Origin: Dokdonia pacifica
GTDB taxonomy: Bacteria > Bacteroidota > Bacteroidia > Flavobacteriales > Flavobacteriaceae
NCBI RefSeq assembly: GCF_900188275.1
Contig: NZ_FZNY01000002.1
Location: 434,001-498,000, forward strand
Reading direction: 5' to 3'
Length of the DNA: 64,000 nt
Part shown: positions 46,166 through 55,392 of the stretch, in pieces
How the letters are laid out: each line of letters opens with the position of its first letter
Numbering within the stretch: the first letter of the stretch is position 1
Position numbers and translations under genes: made by a program
The notes under the pieces: model-generated
The model's input: the letters and a program-made list of their open reading frames with translations, nothing else
What the model was told of the DNA's origin: nothing
Databases searched by the model: none

Positions 46166-46462
46166 AATAACACCTTCACTGTATATTCAAGAATACAAAA
46201 CTATTTTAAAAATAGATTTTCTAGTAATTTATTACTTGATACATTATACCTTTTGAAGGTATCACATTAAAACAACTTCTAGTCTCAAAAGAAGGGTGTC
46301 ATAAATAAATAGAGTCTTCAATAAATAAAGAATTAGGATATATTGAATCTTACTATTTTTATATCTGATAAACTCTATATCAATGTTAAGGTTTAAAAGA
46401 CTGATCAAACAAAACGTTATTTTCACTAACTTTAAGATCTTTAATCAAAATAACAAGCAGTT

Positions 46463-46927
46463 ATGGCAACATATAATCTTAAGATTAATGGTAAAAAACA
46501 TCAAGTAGATGTTGATGAAAGCACACCACTACTATGGGTTTTAAGAGATCATCTTGGAATGGTCGGAACAAAGTTTGGTTGTGGAGTAGCACAGTGTGGA
46601 GCTTGTACAGTTCATATTGATGGGAATGCTACAAGATCTTGCGTTACACCTGTTTCTGTGGCTTCAGAATATACCATAACGACCATCGAGGGTATTTCTG
46701 AAAACGGAGATCATCCTGTTCAAAAAGCTTGGATTGAACACGATGTTCCACAATGTGGATATTGTCAAGCTGGACAGATTATGAGCGCAACAGCATTACT
46801 TAAAAATAATCCATCACCCACAGATGAAGATATAGATAATGCTATGAGTGGGAATATATGTCGTTGTGGCACCTACACGCGTATCAAAAAAGCAATTAAA
46901 ACTGCATCTAACACAAACCTTAGCTAA
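46463..46927 (+). CDS. (2Fe-2S) subunit of molybdenum hydroxylase, IorA/XdhC-type small subunit
   Basis: This subunit carries two 2Fe-2S clusters that move electrons from the Mo site. The first cluster ligands lie in [15 protein letters not shown] plus Cys of RSCVTPV (about 38-62), the second in [12 protein letters not shown] and [12 protein letters not shown] (about 101-140). The 154-residue length is that of isoquinoline 1-oxidoreductase alpha and related small subunits. It is followed after 25 bases by the large subunit. No FAD subunit is nearby, so a two-subunit enzyme with an external acceptor (cytochrome or quinone) is likely. Confidence 0.93.
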   Translation: MATYNLKINGKKHQVDVDESTPLLWVLRDHLGMVGTKFGCGVAQCGACTVHIDGNATRSCVTPVSVASEYTITTIEGISENGDHPVQKAWIEHDVPQCGYCQAGQIMSATALLKNNPSPTDEDIDNAMSGNICRCGTYTRIKKAIKTASNTNLS

Positions 46928-46952
46928 GGAAGTTTAACCTAAAATAGTAAAA

Positions 46953-49208
46953 ATGAGCACAACAAAGACAACATTAGGAAGACGTTCTTTTCTTAAGAAT
47001 GTATCACTTGCCGGAGGTGGATTGGTCATTGGATTTAGCTGGCTAGCTTCTTGTAAAGAAGCTCCTGAAGCTAAAGCTATGGGTATTGAAATGCCTAAAG
47101 AATGGTTTGAACTTAATGGCTTTCTTAAAATAGGAGACAATGGTATTGTGACTATTATGTCACCAAATCCAGAAATTGGTCAAAACGTAAAAACCTCAAT
47201 GCCTATGCTCGTTGCAGAAGAGCTAGACATAGATTGGGCAAATGTTATCGTAGAGCAAGCACCTCTTAATACAGATATTTTCACACGACAAGTTGCAGGA
47301 GGTAGTCAATCCATACGTGCATCATGGGAGCCTATGCGTAAAGCTGGTGCCACTGCAAGACAAATGCTAAAACAAGCAGCTGCAGATACTTGGGAAGTAC
47401 CAGTAAGTGAAATAAAAACCAAAGAAGGGGTACTTATTCATGAAGCAAGTGGTAAAAAAGCAAGTTATGGAGAAATGGCCTCAAAAGCAGCAACATTAGA
47501 AGTACCTGAAGAAGTAGTTTTAAAAGAGAAAGCAAATTTCTCTATTATTGGTACTTCCAAAAAGAATGTAGACGGAAAAAAGATTGTAACTGGACAACCA
47601 CTCTATGGTATAGATACCCAACGTGAGGGAATGAAAATTGCAATGATCGTACAACCTCCTGCCTTTGGAATGCAACTCAAATCCATAGACGATACGGAAG
47701 CCAAAAAAATGCCAGGTATCACTAATGTCTTAGTTATAGATGCCTATGTTGACGATCAAAAAATAGGTTTCTTTGATCAAGCTGCATTTCCAAAAATGGC
47801 TGTTGTTGTAGGAGATACTACTTGGCAAGTAATGCAAGCCAAAAAAGCGCTCAATGTAACGTGGGAAATGGCACCAGAATATGCAAAAGAGATAAGTGCT
47901 TTTGGACGTACCTTCAATGTAAAACGCCCTGTTGGGCTTGAAAACACAAACGATCACATCAAAGCAATGCAACAGGTAAATTCGCAAAAGATCACACTTG
48001 CGCGGAAAGATGGGAATCCTGAAAAAGCATTTAAAAATGCTGATCGTGTTATTGAACGAAGTTATTCGTGTCCATTTCTTGCTCACAACACCATGGAACC
48101 CATGAATTTCTTTGCAAACGTGACCAATGATAAAGCTGAACTTATGGGACCTATACAAACTCCTGAAGCTATGGAGCATAGTATTTCAGAACGTTTGGAT
48201 ATGCCTTTAGAGAATATTGATATTAAGATGACGCGTATGGGAGGCGGTTTTGGAAGAAGACTCTACGGCCATTTTCTAGTAGAAGCAGCAGTAATCTCTA
48301 AAGAAATAGGGGCTCCGGTAAAACTACAATATTCTCGTGAAGATGATATGACCAATGGTGTATATCGCCCTGCATATTATGCAACGTACAAAGCAGCACT
48401 AGATGTAAATAATAACCTTATAGGATTTCATGTAATTGCTGGAGGGATTCCAGAAAGTCCGCTGGCAGCAAATCGCTTTCCTGCAGGAGCTATAGATAAC
48501 TATCTTGCAGAAACCTGGTCTATAGACTCCAATATTACAACAGGAGCCTTTAGAGCACCAAGATCTAATTTTATTGCAGGTGCAGAACAAAGCTTTCTTG
48601 ACGAACTTGCCGAAGAAATGGGGAAAGATCCTTTTGATTTAAGACTAGAGCTTTTAGAAAAAGCGAAGAATAATCCCGTAGGAGAAAATAATGATTATGA
48701 TGCTGCTCGTTATGCAGGCGTACTTGAACTCGTAAGAAAAACATCTAATTGGGATTCTGATACCTCTAAAAATCGAGGTGTTTCTGCATACTTTTGTCAT
48801 AACTCTTATGTAGCACAAGTATTAGATCTCGAAATAGAAAATAACCAACCTAAAATCAAGGATGTATACTGTGCAGTAGATTGTGGTATTGTTGTCAATC
48901 CTGATGCTGCTACAAACCTTGTAGAAGGAGGTATCGTAGACGGTATAGGCCATGCAATGTATAGTTCTTTAACCTTTAAAGATGGAAAGCCAGATCAAAA
49001 GAATTTTGATACCTATCGACTCATAAGACACAATGAAGCTCCAGAAAATATCAAAGTTGATTTTGTACAAAGTGATACAGACCCAACAGGACTTGGCGAA
49101 CCTCCATTCCCTCCTATTATGGGCGCTGTAGCAAATGCATTGTATAAAGCTACAGGGACTAGACATTATCATCAACCATTTATGGGAAGTCAAGAATTTA
49201 AAGGATAA
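46953..49208 (+). CDS. molybdopterin-dependent hydroxylase large subunit (IorB-like), Tat-exported
   Basis: The 751-residue subunit binds Mo-molybdopterin and hydroxylates aldehydes or N-heterocycles. A Tat-type signal is present: LGRRSFLKNVSLAGGGLVIG, ending with ASCKEA, a possible lipobox, so the enzyme would be folded with Moco and moved to the periplasm. Mo-site motifs are visible: RMGGGFGRRLYGHF near 425, GAFRAPRSNFIAGAEQ near 530 and the catalytic Glu in TGLGEPPFPPIMG near 713. Gene order (2Fe-2S first, then Mo subunit) fits IorAB. The true substrate is unknown. A perfect terminator follows. Confidence 0.92.
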   Translation: MSTTKTTLGRRSFLKNVSLAGGGLVIGFSWLASCKEAPEAKAMGIEMPKEWFELNGFLKIGDNGIVTIMSPNPEIGQNVKTSMPMLVAEELDIDWANVIVEQAPLNTDIFTRQVAGGSQSIRASWEPMRKAGATARQMLKQAAADTWEVPVSEIKTKEGVLIHEASGKKASYGEMASKAATLEVPEEVVLKEKANFSIIGTSKKNVDGKKIVTGQPLYGIDTQREGMKIAMIVQPPAFGMQLKSIDDTEAKKMPGITNVLVIDAYVDDQKIGFFDQAAFPKMAVVVGDTTWQVMQAKKALNVTWEMAPEYAKEISAFGRTFNVKRPVGLENTNDHIKAMQQVNSQKITLARKDGNPEKAFKNADRVIERSYSCPFLAHNTMEPMNFFANVTNDKAELMGPIQTPEAMEHSISERLDMPLENIDIKMTRMGGGFGRRLYGHFLVEAAVISKEIGAPVKLQYSREDDMTNGVYRPAYYATYKAALDVNNNLIGFHVIAGGIPESPLAANRFPAGAIDNYLAETWSIDSNITTGAFRAPRSNFIAGAEQSFLDELAEEMGKDPFDLRLELLEKAKNNPVGENNDYDAARYAGVLELVRKTSNWDSDTSKNRGVSAYFCHNSYVAQVLDLEIENNQPKIKDVYCAVDCGIVVNPDAATNLVEGGIVDGIGHAMYSSLTFKDGKPDQKNFDTYRLIRHNEAPENIKVDFVQSDTDPTGLGEPPFPPIMGAVANALYKATGTRHYHQPFMGSQEFKG

Positions 49209-49238
49209 ATAGATACAACCCATTTAATTTTAATACAT

Positions 49239-49278
49239 AAAAATCTTCCTCAAAGCTTTGGCTTTGAGGAAGATTTTT
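49239..49278 (+). terminator. strong intrinsic terminator after the Mo hydroxylase
   Basis: AAAAATCTTCCTCAAAGC and GCTTTGAGGAAGATTTTT are perfect 18-bp complements with a TTTG loop. It lies 30 bases after the stop and separates the structural genes from xdhC. Confidence 0.93.
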
Positions 49279-49394
49279 CAAAGTCAACCACCTTAGAACA
49301 AGCCCACGAAGTATTCGTAAGGAAGTAACTTTTAAATTTCGAGGAAAATCTCGGAGTATTTAGATCTCGATTATCGAGCAAAAATCGCACAGTA

Positions 49395-50417
49395 ATGACC
49401 CATGAATTTAAAAAACTTATCAAGACTGCCTTGCAATGGCAACTCGATGATGTAAAAATTGTGCTAGCTACAGTAGTATCGTTGCAAGGTTCATCGTACA
49501 GAAGACCTGGTGTTCGGATGCTTATCAATGATCGTGGTGAATTAATGGGTGCTGTGAGTGGTGGCTGTGTAGAAAAGGAAGTGGTACATCAAGCACAATC
49601 CGTCTTTGAAACTCAGCAAGCTAAAACAATGGCATATGATGGTAGATTCAGGTTGGGATGTGAAGGAATTATTTATATTCTAATTGAGCCATTTTATGTT
49701 GATTCCGCTTTCGCGAAAGCGTTTACTGAAACATTACAATCTCGAACTACATTTTATTGCCAAAGTTATTACACATTAGATGGCATTGGAGAGCAACTAG
49801 AACATACAACTATGGGTTCTCTTGTTGAAATAAATGGTCATAAAATGCCCTTACATCCTAATGCAAAAATTGATACTGGACTTATCCATTTTAAACAAAA
49901 ATTCCCTCCTATTTTTCAACTGTATATTTTTGGAGCAGAACACGATGCCGTAGCCCTTTGCTCAATGGCAATTAACGTAGGTTGGGAGGTGCATATTATC
50001 GCATCCCCAGATGCACAAAAAACAATTCATTATTTTCCAGGTGCAAGTAGTTTAAGTACCCCTATAATTGAACATCTAGATACGTCAAAAATTGACAAAA
50101 ACACAGCCGTTGTTTTAATGACGCATAGTTTTAATAAAGATGTACAATATCTTATTGCTTTAAGAGAGACAAGGCCTGCCTATTTTGGAATGTTAGGCCC
50201 TTCTCATAGAAGAGAGCGCCTTTTTAATGAATTTTTAGAACGATTTCCAGACACCGATCCTACATTTATTGAAAAGATACACGGTCCTGCTGGAGTGAAT
50301 ATCGGTGCAGAAAGTGCGCCAGAAATCGCCATATCTATCATAGCAGAAATCTTAACAATACTAAGAAACCAAAAACCTATTTCTCTTCGTGAAAAAGCAG
50401 GAACCATCCATGAGTAA
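49395..50417 (+). CDS. xdhC: XdhC/CoxI family Moco maturation protein
   Basis: XdhC-type proteins bind Moco, promote its sulfuration and insert it into hydroxylases of the xanthine dehydrogenase family. The N-terminal domain has IVLATVVSLQGSSYRRPGVR and GAVSGGCVEKEV near residue 55, with the conserved Cys. The C-terminal Rossmann domain has YIFGAEHDAVALCSMAINVG near 178 and YFGMLGPSHRRERLFNEF near 265, ending GAESAPEIAISIIAEILT. Length 340 is normal. A palindrome copy is read in frame as SAFAKAFTE (about 104-109). The next gene overlaps its end by eight bases, so both are coupled. Confidence 0.92.
   Translation: MTHEFKKLIKTALQWQLDDVKIVLATVVSLQGSSYRRPGVRMLINDRGELMGAVSGGCVEKEVVHQAQSVFETQQAKTMAYDGRFRLGCEGIIYILIEPFYVDSAFAKAFTETLQSRTTFYCQSYYTLDGIGEQLEHTTMGSLVEINGHKMPLHPNAKIDTGLIHFKQKFPPIFQLYIFGAEHDAVALCSMAINVGWEVHIIASPDAQKTIHYFPGASSLSTPIIEHLDTSKIDKNTAVVLMTHSFNKDVQYLIALRETRPAYFGMLGPSHRRERLFNEFLERFPDTDPTFIEKIHGPAGVNIGAESAPEIAISIIAEILTILRNQKPISLREKAGTIHE
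49706..49721. repeat. iterated palindrome inside xdhC
   Basis: CGCTTTCGCGAAAGCG, 16-bp perfect palindrome, encoding AFAKA after the N-terminal domain. Confidence 0.85.
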
Positions 50418-51006
50418 TATCGCAATATTACTACTTGCCGCTGGCGCTTCTCGTCGGATGGGACAAGCCAAACAACTTATGGCTTGGCAAGATACTTCCC
50501 TTGTTGAACATCAAATAAAAACGCTACTTCCTACAGGAGCTTCTATTCATATTGTTTTGGGTGCGTATGCCGAAAAAATACGACCACTCATTTCTGATTT
50601 TTCTGTTACCATATATGAAAACCCTCATTGGGAAAAAGGAATGGGTACGTCTCTTGCTTTTGGAGTTCAACACATTCTAAAAAACACGACAAATACCGCT
50701 GGAATATTAATTGCATTGGTAGATCAACCGCTGCTTAAAACTTCTCATTTCAAAACATTGATCGATACGTTTACACCTAATCAACGCCAAATCATTTGTT
50801 CTACATCTGATAAGGGTTGGTCAGGGCCTCCCATTATATTTGATCGATGTTACTTTGAAGAACTCATGAAACAAGAAGGTGATCATGGAGCTAAAAATGT
50901 AACCAAAAAACATAAAAAGGCAATTACATTTTTAACATTAGGATCTGTATTAGAAGATGTTGATACACCTCAAGCTTTCGCGAAAGCGATTACCCGCCAA
51001 TTCTAA
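50410..51006 (+). CDS. MobA-like molybdenum cofactor nucleotidyltransferase (MocA-type)
   Basis: MocA-type enzymes add CMP (or GMP) to molybdopterin for hydroxylases. The nucleotide-binding N-terminus is IAILLLAAGASRRMGQAKQL followed by the Asp/Gly motif GILIALVDQPLLKTSHFKT near residue 100, and ICSTSDKGWSGPPIIFDRCY. ATG 50410 overlaps the end of xdhC and is preferred over a GTG seven codons upstream. Length is 198 residues. The palindrome near the C-terminus encodes QAFAKAITRQ. Its 3' end overlaps the convergent moaA by 17 bases. CTP or GTP specificity is not resolved here. Confidence 0.9.
   Translation: MSNIAILLLAAGASRRMGQAKQLMAWQDTSLVEHQIKTLLPTGASIHIVLGAYAEKIRPLISDFSVTIYENPHWEKGMGTSLAFGVQHILKNTTNTAGILIALVDQPLLKTSHFKTLIDTFTPNQRQIICSTSDKGWSGPPIIFDRCYFEELMKQEGDHGAKNVTKKHKKAITFLTLGSVLEDVDTPQAFAKAITRQF
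50974..50987. repeat. iterated palindrome inside the MocA-type gene
   Basis: Exact GCTTTCGCGAAAGC read as AFAKA, eight codons before the stop and just before the overlap with moaA. Confidence 0.85.
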
Positions 51007-51997
51007 TCATACTGCGATTTTCTGTATGCTCTTTTGGATCATTAAATTGTTCTGGAGTATTTAATCCGCCTCGCATTTTATGCTTTCCTAACATGGCTTT
51101 TTGCACTATAGGTCTAATGTCTTTTCCTGCTCTTAAAGGAGTGAGTAAATCACTTTCGGTTGTTGAAAAAAGACAATTTTTGAGTTGTCCATTGGCAGTA
51201 AGTCGTACTCGGTTACAACTGTCGCAAAATGGGTTGGTGACTGTACTTATAATTCCAAACGTACCTTTGTATCCTGCAACTTTATAGTTTTTAGCAGTAT
51301 CATTTGGCGCATCAGGGAGTCTTATTAAATCTTCTTTTGTAAAAGCGGTATGTAATGTATCCAAAATCTCTTTTAAAGAAACTGTCTTCTCTCGGTTCCA
51401 ACTATTACCATCAAAAGGCATAAACTCAATAAACCGAACATTTACTGGGTACTTCTTTGTAAATTCTATAAAATCAATAATCTCATTATCATTGACACCT
51501 TTCATCAAGACTACATTCACTTTTACATTAAAATCTGCTTCTATAAGTTTAAAGATATTTTCATATACTTTATCAAAATAATTACGAAAAGTGATTTTTT
51601 TAAATTTAGCAGTATCTAAGGTATCTAAACTCAAATTAATAGTAGAGACACCACATGCTTTTAAAAGATCAATATGACGATCAATACTTACACCGTTACT
51701 TGTTATAGATAATGCTACTGGAAGTGTAGCAAGACTCGTTAGTATTTCTGGGAAATCCTTACGCACTAGAGGTTCTCCTCCTGTAAGTCGTATTTTATCA
51801 ACACCTTCATTTACAAATAGCTGTGCAATCTCAAAGAGTTCTTCGGCATTCATCAAATGCGCATTAGGAGTTAAAGGTACACCATCAACTGGCATACAGT
51901 ACGAACAACGCAAATTGCAACGTTCTGTAAGAGAAATACGCAAATAATTATGTTTTCTACCAAATGTATCTGTGAGTATGTGTTGTGGTTCTATCAT
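50990..51997 (-). CDS. moaA: GTP 3',8-cyclase MoaA
   Basis: MoaA is the radical-SAM enzyme making the first precursor of molybdopterin from GTP. The N-terminal 4Fe-4S motif CNLRCSYC has Cys at 27, 31 and 34. The C-terminal cluster motif is CDSCNRVRLTANGQLKNC near residues 257-274. The chain ends in Gly-Gly (MIRIGG), needed for activity in E. coli MoaA. Length is 335. It is the last gene of the - strand Moco operon, and its ATG overlaps the moaCB stop (ATGA). Confidence 0.96.
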   Translation of the reverse strand: MIEPQHILTDTFGRKHNYLRISLTERCNLRCSYCMPVDGVPLTPNAHLMNAEELFEIAQLFVNEGVDKIRLTGGEPLVRKDFPEILTSLATLPVALSITSNGVSIDRHIDLLKACGVSTINLSLDTLDTAKFKKITFRNYFDKVYENIFKLIEADFNVKVNVVLMKGVNDNEIIDFIEFTKKYPVNVRFIEFMPFDGNSWNREKTVSLKEILDTLHTAFTKEDLIRLPDAPNDTAKNYKVAGYKGTFGIISTVTNPFCDSCNRVRLTANGQLKNCLFSTTESDLLTPLRAGKDIRPIVQKAMLGKHKMRGGLNTPEQFNDPKEHTENRSMIRIGG

Positions 51998-52902
51998 GAA
52001 TGGGTAGCGCCTTTTAAAATATCAAAAAGATGTAAAATAGCTGGAAAAACAGCTTGCATCGATTCTCTTGCTCCTGCTGTTGAACCTGGTAATGCCATGA
52101 CTAATGTTTCTCCCACCATACCAGCAACACTTCTAGAAAGCATGGCATATGCCATACGATCCTGTCCATATCTTCGTATGGTTTCTTCAATACCTGGAAT
52201 AGTTCTGTCTAACAATGGTTTTAATGCTTCGGGTGTTTGGTCTCTAGTAGAAAGTCCTGTTCCTCCAGTATAAATCACTATAGATGTTCCTTGAGATACT
52301 TGTTGTTTTAACTGTTTTTGGATGGCATCAATTTCATCAGGAATCACAGTGTACTCTTGAATAGATACATCATACTTTTTAAGTTCTTCTATTATAGTTT
52401 TTCCTGATCTATCTTCTTTCTTACCATCTGAAATGGAATCTGAACAAACAATCACAGAAGCTGTTATATTCTTGTTCTTTAATGTATAATCCGATTTGCC
52501 TCCTTTTTTTGACAGCAATTTTATCGTATTAATTTCAATACCTTTATCTATAGGTTTTAACATATCATAGAGATTCAGAGCAACAACGCTTGCGCCATGC
52601 ATGGCTTCAACCTCAACACCTGTTTTATAAATAGTTTTTATGGTACAAGAGATTTGAATATTTAATCCATTTATCTCATATGAAATTCCTGTGTATTCAA
52701 TGGGTAAAGGATGACAGTCAGGAAGAATTTCTGGTGTCTTTTTTACTGCTAGAAGTCCAGCAGCTCTACTCATTTCAAAAACATTGCCTTTAGGTACAGT
52801 ATTGTTTTCGATAGCATCTATTGTTTCTTGTTTACTTACAGAAACAATCGCTTGTGCGGTAGCAATACGAAGCGTATTACTTTTATGTGTGATATCAACC
52901 AT
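51994..52902 (-). CDS. moaCB: bifunctional MoaC-MoaB/MogA fusion
   Basis: The N-terminal part (about 1-155) is MoaC, cyclic pyranopterin monophosphate synthase: VDITHKSNTLRIATAQAIVS, AAGLLAVKKTPEILPDCHPL with the HPLP motif, and GVEVEAMHGASVVALNLYDM. The C-terminal part (about 160-302) is a MoaB/MogA-type adenylyltransferase domain: ASVIVCSDSISDGKKEDRSG, IVIYTGGTGLSTRDQTPEAL and VMALPGSTAGARESMQAVFP. Joining these non-consecutive pathway steps in one chain is known in some Bacteroidota. It starts one base after the moaE stop and overlaps moaA at its end. Confidence 0.94.
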   Translation of the reverse strand: MVDITHKSNTLRIATAQAIVSVSKQETIDAIENNTVPKGNVFEMSRAAGLLAVKKTPEILPDCHPLPIEYTGISYEINGLNIQISCTIKTIYKTGVEVEAMHGASVVALNLYDMLKPIDKGIEINTIKLLSKKGGKSDYTLKNKNITASVIVCSDSISDGKKEDRSGKTIIEELKKYDVSIQEYTVIPDEIDAIQKQLKQQVSQGTSIVIYTGGTGLSTRDQTPEALKPLLDRTIPGIEETIRRYGQDRMAYAMLSRSVAGMVGETLVMALPGSTAGARESMQAVFPAILHLFDILKGATHS

Positions 52903-52903
52903 G

Positions 52904-53347
52904 TTACTTATTTACTTTCCATTGATGTGTTTCATCTTCAAAAATCTCTTTTCCAAAAATGGGCACTTTTGCTTTGATCTCATTGACCAAAAACGGCAAT
53001 GATTCAAAAACGCCTTCTCGATGTCCAGAAGATACAAATACAAAAAAACAGAGTTCTCCTACTCCTACTCTTCCAATACTATGGTAGATGTGCATGCAGT
53101 GTACAGGAAATTTTTCAAAAACGGTTTCCCGTATTTCGTGACAAACTGCATTAGCCATTTCTTGTTGTGCTGAAAATTCGATAGCAGTTACTTTTTTGCC
53201 ATCGATCTCATCTGCGCGAACTTGCCCTAAGAAGATATCGTGAGCACCTATTCCTGTTTTGGATTGATGATTGGCAATAGATTGTGCAATCTTCTCTGGA
53301 GGAATAGCGCCTTCTATAAAAATGTTTTTTACTTTATATTCTTTCAT
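52904..53347 (-). CDS. moaE: molybdopterin synthase large subunit MoaE
   Basis: MoaE with MoaD inserts the dithiolene sulfurs into precursor Z. Conserved stretches are AHDIFLGQVRADEIDGKKVT, AIEFSAQQEMANAVCHEIRE, HIYHSIGRVGVGELCFFVFV with the key His/Arg, SSGHREGVFES, and the Lys-rich KVPIFGKEIFEDETHQWKVN where the last Lys is catalytic. ATG 53347 overlaps the stop of the moeB gene (ATGA); an upstream ATG six codons earlier is less likely. The length is 147 residues. Confidence 0.95.
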   Translation of the reverse strand: MKEYKVKNIFIEGAIPPEKIAQSIANHQSKTGIGAHDIFLGQVRADEIDGKKVTAIEFSAQQEMANAVCHEIRETVFEKFPVHCMHIYHSIGRVGVGELCFFVFVSSGHREGVFESLPFLVNEIKAKVPIFGKEIFEDETHQWKVNK

Positions 53348-54414
53348 ATTTGTTGATGTATCCAATATTTTAATTCATTTGCTCCTTCGCTCAGTGCAAC
53401 ACAGTTTGAAATCTGTTGTTCTTCCAATAAATCAATAGCTTTTTTTGCACGTACTCCTGACTGACAAAAAATAATTTTTTTTGTTGTTTTTGGAATAGTA
53501 TGTATCTCGTCTAAAAGTGATGAAAGGGGTATTTTTTTTAATCCAGGAAATTCAAATTGTGGTTGTTCATGATCTTCACGAACATCAATCCAACACACAC
53601 CTTCATCGGTGAGATTCATTTCAGATAAAGAAACAGATGCTATTGTTATGCAATCTCGAGTAGTTATTAATTCCAATTCTTCAGTGTAAATTGATTGGAT
53701 AATTTTATCATTTCTTTCTATTTCAATGACACGTCTATCATTTGTCAATACATTTATATACAACAATTTACCAGAAAGCACATCGCCTATCCCTAATACA
53801 ATTTTTAGGACTTCTGTAGCTTGCATGATTCCTATTTGACCTGGTAAAACTCCTAAAACTCCTATCTCATTACAGTTTGGTACTTCTCCTGATTTAGGAG
53901 GTTCTGGAAAAAGACATCTATAAGATGGACCTTGCTTATAATTAAAAACAGAAACTTGACCTTCATATTTGTATAAAGAACCATATACCAGTGGTTTTTG
54001 TAGTTTACAACACGCGTCATTAAGAAGATAACGGGTTGTAAAATTATCGGTGCCATCTACTACAATATCATAACTAGCTAGAATAGTCAAGCAATTTTCA
54101 AGTCCTAATACCTCAGGGTAAATAGTAATGTTTACGTCTTTATTTAAAGACTCTAATCGTTTTTTTGCTACAGCTGCTTTATTTTTTCCAATATCTTTTT
54201 CGGTGTATAGTATTTGTCGTTGTAAATTAGAAAGTGAAACGGTATCAAAATCAACAATTCCAAGTGTACCTATCCCAGCGGCAACAAGGTATTTCAATAC
54301 AGGGCATCCCAAACCTCCAGCACCTATAACAAGTACTTTAGCTTTGGTCAACTTCTGTTGTCCTTCTATACCTACTTCTGTAAGGCTAATATGTCGTGCA
54401 TAGCGTTCGTTCAT
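53344..54414 (-). CDS. moeB: MoeB/ThiF-type adenylyltransferase with C-terminal rhodanese domain
   Basis: The protein adenylates the C-terminal Gly of MoaD. The ThiF domain shows VLVIGAGGLGCPVLKYLVAA near residue 30, DTVSLSNLQRQILYTEKDIG and the Asp/Thr loop VDGTDNFTTRYLLNDAC. The C-terminal ~100 residues form a rhodanese domain: CWIDVREDHEQPQFEFPGLK and the loop IIFCQSGVRAKKAIDLL, with Cys at the active position, so the same chain could also carry the sulfur. It is the fusion type seen in eukaryotic MOCS3. It overlaps moaE downstream and moaD upstream (TAATG). Confidence 0.94.
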   Translation of the reverse strand: MNERYARHISLTEVGIEGQQKLTKAKVLVIGAGGLGCPVLKYLVAAGIGTLGIVDFDTVSLSNLQRQILYTEKDIGKNKAAVAKKRLESLNKDVNITIYPEVLGLENCLTILASYDIVVDGTDNFTTRYLLNDACCKLQKPLVYGSLYKYEGQVSVFNYKQGPSYRCLFPEPPKSGEVPNCNEIGVLGVLPGQIGIMQATEVLKIVLGIGDVLSGKLLYINVLTNDRRVIEIERNDKIIQSIYTEELELITTRDCITIASVSLSEMNLTDEGVCWIDVREDHEQPQFEFPGLKKIPLSSLLDEIHTIPKTTKKIIFCQSGVRAKKAIDLLEEQQISNCVALSEGANELKYWIHQQI

Positions 54415-54647
54415 TATCCACCAGAAAAGGGAGGGAAAATATCCACGTCAAATGCTGTGAGTATTTCGTTTCCTTTTATTATTTTATTGTTTTGTGCTAA
54501 TTGGTATACGTTTTCGCGAAAGCGTATATCTAATCCTTCAAGTTCTTGTTTTAAGGCTTCGGCAGTATTAGAAGTCACTGTAATTGTTTCTTCCTTTTTG
54601 CCAAAAAGTTCGGTCAAACGACCGTGATATTTTAAAGTAAGTTTCAT
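54414..54647 (-). CDS. moaD: molybdopterin synthase sulfur carrier subunit MoaD
   Basis: A 77-residue beta-grasp protein ending in the essential Gly-Gly (DIFPPFSGG). It starts KLTLKYHGRLTELFGKKEET and is ubiquitin-like. A near-copy of the iterated palindrome (one mismatch) is read in frame as IRFRENVY in the middle of the domain. The stop overlaps the moeB start. It follows the permease gene by one base. Confidence 0.94.
   Translation of the reverse strand: MKLTLKYHGRLTELFGKKEETITVTSNTAEALKQELEGLDIRFRENVYQLAQNNKIIKGNEILTAFDVDIFPPFSGG
54505..54528. repeat. iterated palindrome with one mismatch inside moaD
   Basis: TATACGTTTTCGCGAAAGCG then TATA. One arm has T for C relative to GCTTTCGCGAAAGC. 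On the minus strand it encodes Arg-Phe-Arg-Glu-Asn, a second reading frame of the repeat. Confidence 0.75.
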
Positions 54648-54648
54648 A

Positions 54649-55392
54649 TTAAAAAAATAACAACTTCATGGAGGCACTCACAAGTACTACTCCTAAACAA
54701 TATTCTAAAATGCGATTATTCCATTTACGGCTACCTAAATAGCCTCCTGCAAGACCTCCTAGAACGGCAATAAACACCATAATGCCAGCTACAGGAAGTA
54801 AGGTTACTCCGCTACTAAACTGACCAAGAAGTCCTGAAAATGAGTTTACCCAAATAAACAATGCGGAAACAGCTGCCGCTTCTTTCATATTCCCCCAATG
54901 CAACAGTAGTATAATAGGGGTCAAAATGATACCTCCTCCAATACCAATAAGTCCGGAAAAAAAACCAACCATAAGTCCCAAAATAAGGGCCTGTAGAAAT
55001 TTGACTGTCTTTAATTCACGATGTTTATGTGTGCGTTTCCAGAAAATACGAGCGATTGCAAATAGCAATAAAAATCCTAGTATTTTCTTATACAACAAGG
55101 GTTCTACGGTTATTGTTCCACCTATAAAAGCTGCTGGAATGGAGCTAATAGCAAAAGGGACAAATAGTTCTTTTTTAAAATGTCCTGCTTTATAATAATG
55201 ATAAAATGCAATACCAGCTACAAAGAGATTAAGTAAAAGTGCTGTTTGTTTCATCATTGTATTGGGAAAGCTAAAAAGTGCCATTAAAGCCAGATATCCA
55301 CTTGCTCCTCCATGTCCAACACTAGCATACAAAAATGATACTACTGGGAGTATTAGCAAAAACACAATCCATATGGAGGTTTCTATTCCCAT
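54649..55392 (-). CDS. TauE/SafE family anion permease
   Basis: The 247-residue inner-membrane protein has about seven to eight hydrophobic segments. TauE/SafE features are SVGHGGASGYLALMALF near residue 25 and GFFSGLIGIGGGIILTPIIL near 145, the repeated G-rich motif of the family. Members move sulfite, sulfonates or sulfur-containing organics. Its place inside the Moco operon, in the spot where other genomes have modABC, suggests a role in molybdate, tungstate or sulfur supply, but this is inference. It overlaps the ModE-like gene by ten bases. Confidence 0.88.
   Translation of the reverse strand: MGIETSIWIVFLLILPVVSFLYASVGHGGASGYLALMALFSFPNTMMKQTALLLNLFVAGIAFYHYYKAGHFKKELFVPFAISSIPAAFIGGTITVEPLLYKKILGFLLLFAIARIFWKRTHKHRELKTVKFLQALILGLMVGFFSGLIGIGGGIILTPIILLLHWGNMKEAAAVSALFIWVNSFSGLLGQFSSGVTLLPVAGIMVFIAVLGGLAGGYLGSRKWNNRILEYCLGVVLVSASMKLLFF

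Noticed and set aside
49279-49394. Possible riboswitch (Moco-type) in the 116-base leader of xdhC
   Set aside because: The leader contains small hairpins (TCTCGATTATCGAG) but I cannot match it to the Moco or tungsten RNA motif; it could equally be plain promoter space.
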